This document shows positions 39,980 through 44,464 of a stretch of 44,464 nucleotides of DNA, piece after piece (the stretch's first letter is position 1; every line of letters starts with the position of its first letter). Source of the DNA: Propionicimonas sp. (GTDB taxonomy: Bacteria > Actinomycetota > Actinomycetes > Propionibacteriales > Propionibacteriaceae). A program made the position numbers and the translations under genes. The notes under the pieces are model-generated. The model was given only the letters and a program-made list of their open reading frames with translations, searched no databases and was not told the origin of the DNA. The stretch is from NCBI RefSeq assembly GCF_029975155.1, contig NZ_JARKPQ010000109.1:1-44464 (forward strand), in the 5' to 3' direction.

Positions 39980-41442
39980 GGGTTCCGCGGGTTTGAACCG
40001 GAGGCCAGCAGCCGGACCAGGCTGATGCTCGCGCCGCGCCCGGCGCCGTAGGTGGCGAGGTCGACGTCCCCGGACGGATCGGGCCAGCCCAGCTCGGCGA
40101 TGATCGCGTCCGGTCGCTCGTGCCGGACCATCCGGACGGCCTCGGCGAGGAACGGGACGCGGCCGAGGTCACGTCCCTGCACGACCAGCGGCCGGCCGGC
40201 GTGGGCAGCCAGGGCCGCACGGAGACCGGCGAGATCACTGACGGTCAGGCACACCGCACCGGGCAGCCACCGGTCCAGGTCCGGGCGCAGATGCTCGCCG
40301 ATGCCCCACGGCGTGTGGGCGAGGGCGAGGTTGCCGGGGGAGTCCAGCCGCAGCAAGACCGGCGCCGCCACCGGCGCCACCGGTGTGCGGAACCAGAAGT
40401 GCGCGGCGTCCAGCTCGGCCGGCTCGACGGTCGGGGCGGGGTGGTCGCGCAGCCCGTCGATCGCGGTGGCCAGGACCGCCACCCGGTGAGCCGCATCGAA
40501 GACCCGCGACTCCGCCAGCCGTCCGCTGCGCACGGCATCGGCGACGTGGGCCCTGATGCCGGCGATCTGGTCGCCGGTGTTGCCGGAGCCGATGCACATC
40601 AGGTCGACGCCCGCCCCGAGCGCGAGCACGGCAGCCTCGGCGATCCCGCGGCCGCCGCTGGCGCCGGCCATGTCGAGGGCGTCGGAGACGATCGCGCCGC
40701 CGAAGCAGAGGTCGTCCCGCAGCACGGCCAGCACCCGCGGGGACAGCGTGGCCGGGAACTCGGCGTCCACCGCGGGCACCAGGATGTGCGAGGTCATCAC
40801 GGCCAGCGCGCCCGCCTGCGTCGCGGCCCGGAACGGCGCCAGCTCGCGTGCGTCGAGCACCTGCCGTTCGACGTCGATGACGGGCAGGTCGTGGTGGGAG
40901 TCGGCCGCGGTGTCCCCGTGGCCGGGGAAGTGCTTGGCGCAGGCGGCGACCCCGGCGTGCTGCAGGCCGCGGACGTAGGCGGCCACGTGCCGCGCGACCA
41001 GCTGCGGGTCGGACCCGAAGCTGCGCACCCCGATCACCGGATTGCGCGGATTGCTGTTCACGTCGGCGTCCGGGGCGAGGTTCAGGTCGATCCCGGCCGC
41101 GCGCAGCTGCGTCCCGATGCTGTAGCCGACGGCCTCGGTCGCGTCCGGGGAGTCCTGGTGGCCGAGGAAGGCCGCGGACGGGTGGAGCGAGCCGCCGACG
41201 TGGTGCAGTCGGGTGACGTCCCCGCCCTCCTCGTCGGTGGCGACCACGGCCTCGGGACGAATCCCGTGGATGGCCGCGGTCAGTGCCCGCAGCTGCTCCG
41301 GATCGGCGATGTTGGAGTCGAAGAGGCAGACCGAGCCCAGCCCGGCCTCGAGTTCCGCCGCCAGCCAGCGGGGGAGAGTGGGGCCGTCGAAGCCGGGCAT
41401 GATCGTTGCGCCGATGGCTCGCAGCAGGGTCGGTTCGGTCAT
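39976..41442 (-). CDS. Glycoside hydrolase family 3 (NagZ-like) enzyme
   Basis: Acts on beta-N-acetylglucosaminides by family; 488 residues. The NagZ motif KHFPGHGDTAADSHHDLP (170-187) contains the Asp181/His183 dyad used as acid/base, and IVSDALDM holds the nucleophile Asp254. A C-terminal domain of about 150 residues follows. No signal peptide, so it works in the cytoplasm. Some family members use phosphate instead of water. It is the last gene of the overlapping operon with GH94 and a membrane protein, supporting breakdown of chitin- or wall-derived disaccharides. Confidence 0.88.
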   Translation of the reverse strand: MTEPTLLRAIGATIMPGFDGPTLPRWLAAELEAGLGSVCLFDSNIADPEQLRALTAAIHGIRPEAVVATDEEGGDVTRLHHVGGSLHPSAAFLGHQDSPDATEAVGYSIGTQLRAAGIDLNLAPDADVNSNPRNPVIGVRSFGSDPQLVARHVAAYVRGLQHAGVAACAKHFPGHGDTAADSHHDLPVIDVERQVLDARELAPFRAATQAGALAVMTSHILVPAVDAEFPATLSPRVLAVLRDDLCFGGAIVSDALDMAGASGGRGIAEAAVLALGAGVDLMCIGSGNTGDQIAGIRAHVADAVRSGRLAESRVFDAAHRVAVLATAIDGLRDHPAPTVEPAELDAAHFWFRTPVAPVAAPVLLRLDSPGNLALAHTPWGIGEHLRPDLDRWLPGAVCLTVSDLAGLRAALAAHAGRPLVVQGRDLGRVPFLAEAVRMVRHERPDAIIAELGWPDPSGDVDLATYGAGRGASISLVRLLASGSNPRNP

Positions 41443-42587
41443 GGTCCGCTCCAGATCGGTTGGTTGAACAGGTCGAGCACGGCCGGCAGTGCGCCGAGCA
41501 GTGGCCAGGTGGCGCCGACGGGCAGCCAGTGCGGCAGTCCCCACAGCGTCGTGTACGCGACGGTACGCCCGCCTCGCCACCACCGGCTGGCGACGTCGGA
41601 CGGCTCTTCGGCCATGATCGCCAGGGCGGGCACCACCACCAGCAGGTGCGCCCAGCGGCCGTAGTCCTGGCCGACGACGTACAGCGGCAGCACCAGCAGC
41701 GCGGTCGCGACGAACCACGCCCAGTTGCGGCGCAGCCACGGCGTGGTGAGGATCGGCAGCAGCGCCAGCGGCAGCAGCCACAGATAGGTCCAGTACAGGG
41801 GGAAGCGGGTCACCACCTCGGCGACGGCCTGATCGAGCGGCTGGCCCAGCATGGCGATCGCGCCGGCGCAGAGCTCCTGGTTCAGGCCCCGCGCGACCAC
41901 CGAGTCACAGATCGCGGCGGTGGCGCGCAGGTCGCCGCGGGCGAGGACGCTGGCTGCGCCGCCGGCCACGCTGAGCCCGAGGATCGTCAGCGCCGGCCAG
42001 CCCCGCAGGTTGACGCGGCCGTCCGGCTCACGGAGCAGGAGCAGCATGACCGGGACGGCGTACACGCTCACCTCCCAGGAGAACATCGCCAGGGCGAACA
42101 GGCCGATCGCGGTGGCGACGAGCACCAGCCGGACGCGGCGGTCGAGGCTGCGCCGGGCCCACCCGAGCAGGGCGATCGCGGTGAAGCCGATGATCTCCTT
42201 GCGCCAACCGGCCAGCACGTCCCAGCCCATGAACGGCAGGGCCGCCGGGCCGCAGGCCAGTGCGATCGCCGGCCAGGCGTATCCGCTGCGGTGCAGGAAG
42301 CCGGCCACGGAGGCCAGCACGACGGCGTAGCCCGCGAACTGGAAGCCCGCCAGCGCCCACAGCGTGGGCTGCCCCGGCGGGCTCATCGCGAACAGCAACT
42401 CGCCGAACAGGCCGCGGCGGACGAAGCCGCCGGCATAGTTGATCACCCAGTCGCCCACGCGATAGGTGACGCCGCCCGTGGCGATGTCGAGGACGAGGTA
42501 GTTCGCGACCCCGCGGGCGACGGCAAGCCCGAGCACGACGTAGGCGAACACTGCCCGCCCGATCGCGCCCGGACCGCCAGCGGTCAT
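41439..42587 (-). CDS. Polytopic membrane protein of unknown function
   Basis: 382 residues with about nine or ten hydrophobic helices, e.g. ALTILGLSVAGGAASVLA and LWLLPLALLPILTTP. An N-terminal motif INYAGGFVRRGLFGELLF occurs before a loop and resembles membrane proteins of polysaccharide loci, but no family can be named with certainty. It overlaps both neighbours by 4 bp (ATGA each side), so it is an integral part of the GH94-GH3 operon. Transport or glycan assembly are guesses from this context only. Confidence 0.75.
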   Translation of the reverse strand: MTAGGPGAIGRAVFAYVVLGLAVARGVANYLVLDIATGGVTYRVGDWVINYAGGFVRRGLFGELLFAMSPPGQPTLWALAGFQFAGYAVVLASVAGFLHRSGYAWPAIALACGPAALPFMGWDVLAGWRKEIIGFTAIALLGWARRSLDRRVRLVLVATAIGLFALAMFSWEVSVYAVPVMLLLLREPDGRVNLRGWPALTILGLSVAGGAASVLARGDLRATAAICDSVVARGLNQELCAGAIAMLGQPLDQAVAEVVTRFPLYWTYLWLLPLALLPILTTPWLRRNWAWFVATALLVLPLYVVGQDYGRWAHLLVVVPALAIMAEEPSDVASRWWRGGRTVAYTTLWGLPHWLPVGATWPLLGALPAVLDLFNQPIWSGP

Positions 42588-44464
42588 CCCAGGACCACGA
42601 CCACCCGGTGCGTTGCCCCGTCCGCCCCGCGGGGGAGCCGGACGACGGCACGACCCGTCACTGCGTCCCGGACGGTGGCGAGGGCCTGGCCGTCCAGCTC
42701 GGCGGACGCCACCCCGCAGCTGACGTGCGCCCGATTTCGTACTTCAATGTGGTACGTCTGCCTCCGCCACCGCCGGGTGACGGTGAAGCCGTCCCATTCG
42801 GCCGGGATACAGGGGTCGACCACGAGCGCGTCGAAGTCCGGCCGCACGCCCAGGATGTACTTCGTGGCGGCGGTGTACATCCAGCCCGCGGTGCCGGTCA
42901 GCCAGGGGTTCTGGGCCTTGCCGAACCACTCGTGGTCGCGGCCGTAGAGGAACTGGGCGTAGACGTACGGCTCCGCGCCGCGGACCTCGATGGCGTCGTT
43001 GGAGTGGTACGGCGCGAGCGCGTCGTAGTAGGCCATGGCCGCCTCGCCCCGGCCCAGCACGGTCTCGGCGATGATCGGCCAGGCGTTGGGATGGCTGAAG
43101 ATCGCGCCGTTCTCCTTGACGCCCGGGTAGACCCGGGTGACGTAGCCGATCGTGTCGTCCACCTCGGTGTAGCTCGGCCAGCACAGGTGGGTGCCGTACG
43201 CGCTGGCCAGGTGGCTGCGGACGGCGTCCATCGCGCTGGCGCCCCGCTCGGCCGGTGCCGCGCCGGAGATCACCGCCCACGGCATGTGCTCGAGGAAGAT
43301 CCTGCCCTCGGGGTTCTCGGCCGAGCCGATCTTCACGCCGTCCCCGGTGTAGCCGCGCAGGTACCAGGCGCCGTCCCACAGCTCCCGGTTGACGGCTTCG
43401 GTGACCGTGGCCGAGATCGCCTCGAGCCGCTCTTTCTCGTCGCTCCGGCCGAGGTGGCCGGCCGCCTCGGCCAGGGCGTTGGCCGCCCAGATGTGCAGGA
43501 AGCTGACCAGGGCGGTCTGGCCGCCGCCGAGGTTGAGGCAGTCGTTCCAGTCCGCGCGCAGACCCTTGGCGATGCCGTTGTCGCCGACCTGCTCCGCGGT
43601 GAACTCGATCGCCCGGCGCAGGTGTTCGTAGACGGTGGCCGGGGCGGCGTCGAACCGCTCGGCGGCGTCGCCCATCACCTCTGCCCGCTCGACGAGGCTC
43701 AGGCCGGAGTCGGCGAAGGGCACCACCTGTCGCAGGAAGTCCAGATCGCCGGTCTCCTTGACGTACTCGATCACCGAGGGCACGAGCCACAGGTGGTCGT
43801 CGGAGCACGCGTCGGCCAGGCCGTGGACGAGGTCGGACGCCCTCCCCGGCACCACCGTGGGCAGCTTCACCCCGACCGGGATGTCGTCGCGCTGGTTCTC
43901 CGCGAACAGCAGGGGGTCGAACAGGTGCAGCCCGTAGCCCCACGACATCTGCCCGTGCAGCAACTCCTCGATCCGCTGGCGCACCTTGGCGGGGTTGGTG
44001 TGGACGACGCTCATGATGTCCTGCGCGGTGTCTCGGTAGCCGAGCCCCACCCGTCCGCCGACCTCGACGAAGGAGGCGAACCGCGACCACACCACGCAGG
44101 TCTCGGCCTGCAGCAGCGTCCAGGTGTTCAGCAGGGTGTTCATCGCGGCGGACGGGGTCTCCAGCGCGAGCACCGAGCGCTTGCGCTGCCAGTAGGCGGC
44201 GAGCTCGGCGATGGCGGCGTCCACGGCTGCCGGGTCGGCGTAGGTGGCCCGCAGCCGCGCGCCCACCTCGCGCCGGCCGTAGCCCAGCACGTACGCCAGC
44301 CGGGTGGTCTCGCCGGGCGCGAGCATGACCCGGTGGTGCAGCGCGCCGCAGTGGTTGCCCGTGGTCGCCTGCGACCCCGAGCACTCGCCGCGCTCGACCG
44401 CCAGCGGGTCGGTCTCGGTGCGGTAGGCGCCGACGAACGAGTCCCGCAGGGTGTCGAAGCCCAC
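42584..44464 (-). CDS. GH94 disaccharide phosphorylase, C-terminal part
   Basis: Phosphorolyses a beta-linked disaccharide (cellobiose, or N,N'-diacetylchitobiose) to a sugar 1-phosphate plus a free sugar. 626 residues are visible and the gene runs past the window end; the family is about 800 residues, so the N-terminal beta domain is partly missing. The catalytic Asp is in KGLRADWNDCLNLGGG. Also present: LGYRDTAQDIMSVVHTNP and YTAATKYILGVRPDFDALVVDPCIP, which end the (alpha/alpha)6 and the C-terminal sandwich. The RADWNDCLNLGGG form and the NagZ-like partner favour chitobiose over cellobiose, an inference. Confidence 0.88.
   Translation of the reverse strand: MGFDTLRDSFVGAYRTETDPLAVERGECSGSQATTGNHCGALHHRVMLAPGETTRLAYVLGYGRREVGARLRATYADPAAVDAAIAELAAYWQRKRSVLALETPSAAMNTLLNTWTLLQAETCVVWSRFASFVEVGGRVGLGYRDTAQDIMSVVHTNPAKVRQRIEELLHGQMSWGYGLHLFDPLLFAENQRDDIPVGVKLPTVVPGRASDLVHGLADACSDDHLWLVPSVIEYVKETGDLDFLRQVVPFADSGLSLVERAEVMGDAAERFDAAPATVYEHLRRAIEFTAEQVGDNGIAKGLRADWNDCLNLGGGQTALVSFLHIWAANALAEAAGHLGRSDEKERLEAISATVTEAVNRELWDGAWYLRGYTGDGVKIGSAENPEGRIFLEHMPWAVISGAAPAERGASAMDAVRSHLASAYGTHLCWPSYTEVDDTIGYVTRVYPGVKENGAIFSHPNAWPIIAETVLGRGEAAMAYYDALAPYHSNDAIEVRGAEPYVYAQFLYGRDHEWFGKAQNPWLTGTAGWMYTAATKYILGVRPDFDALVVDPCIPAEWDGFTVTRRWRRQTYHIEVRNRAHVSCGVASAELDGQALATVRDAVTGRAVVRLPRGADGATHRVVVVLG

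Overview
The window is a GC-rich (roughly 70% by eye), gene-dense stretch of an actinobacterial chromosome. The order hrcA, dnaJ, rsmE, phoH, ybeY, CorC-like CBS gene, era, recO, uppS, glyS, dusB is the conserved actinobacterial backbone for protein quality control, ribosome maturation and cell-wall lipid synthesis (known from mycobacteria and relatives). The DUF3097, DUF5302, DUF5709 and DUF3352 proteins fit the same phylum. The dense short repeats, including one that translates as LVEPVET, make Propionibacteriaceae or a close relative my best guess; this is an inference, since no rRNA is present.

Layout. 1-1160: end of a branched-chain amino-acid ABC transporter (livG, livF). 1283-4219: DUF3097, an inositol-monophosphatase-like enzyme, DUF5302, and a metallo-beta-lactamase-fold hydrolase. 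4302-8608: hrcA (with its CIRCE operator), dnaJ, rsmE, tgt. 8837-12858: DUF3352, a queuosine-precursor transporter, DUF5709, proline iminopeptidase. 13050-17027: phoH, ybeY, CBS protein, era. 17304-23424: a truncated HhH-GPD protein, a leucine leader peptide plus leuA, a phosphotransferase, two unrecognised genes, argG. 23719-25327: small lipoprotein, uppS, hsp20. 25452-36164: aldo/keto reductase, SIMPL protein and an L-arabinose locus (araB; araD-araA; a ChvE/GguAB-type sugar ABC transporter), with recO sitting between the two halves. 36184-39979: ABM-like protein, glyS, pcm, dusB. 39976-44464 (minus): an overlapping GH94 phosphorylase, membrane protein, GH3 operon running off the end.

Regulation that can be read: CIRCE sites in front of hrcA and hsp20, with hsp20 also carrying a near-perfect HspR (HAIR) site; a Leu-Leu-Leu leader peptide and hairpin before leuA; four related 14-bp operator-like palindromes in front of araB and araD; and a repeated TAGGNT-6/8 nt-start-codon arrangement suggesting leaderless transcripts.

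The most unusual feature is the repeat content. At least four families of palindromic elements fill the gaps. One (family A) supplies the stop codon of three genes in the same orientation. Another two have been incorporated in frame into the N-terminus of the essential GTPase Era. Several elements carry a short tandem array of about four copies of their own first or last 18-24 bases. No transposase, CRISPR array, tRNA, rRNA or phage gene was seen. I found no clear new defence system; the repeats are the best candidate for undescribed biology here.
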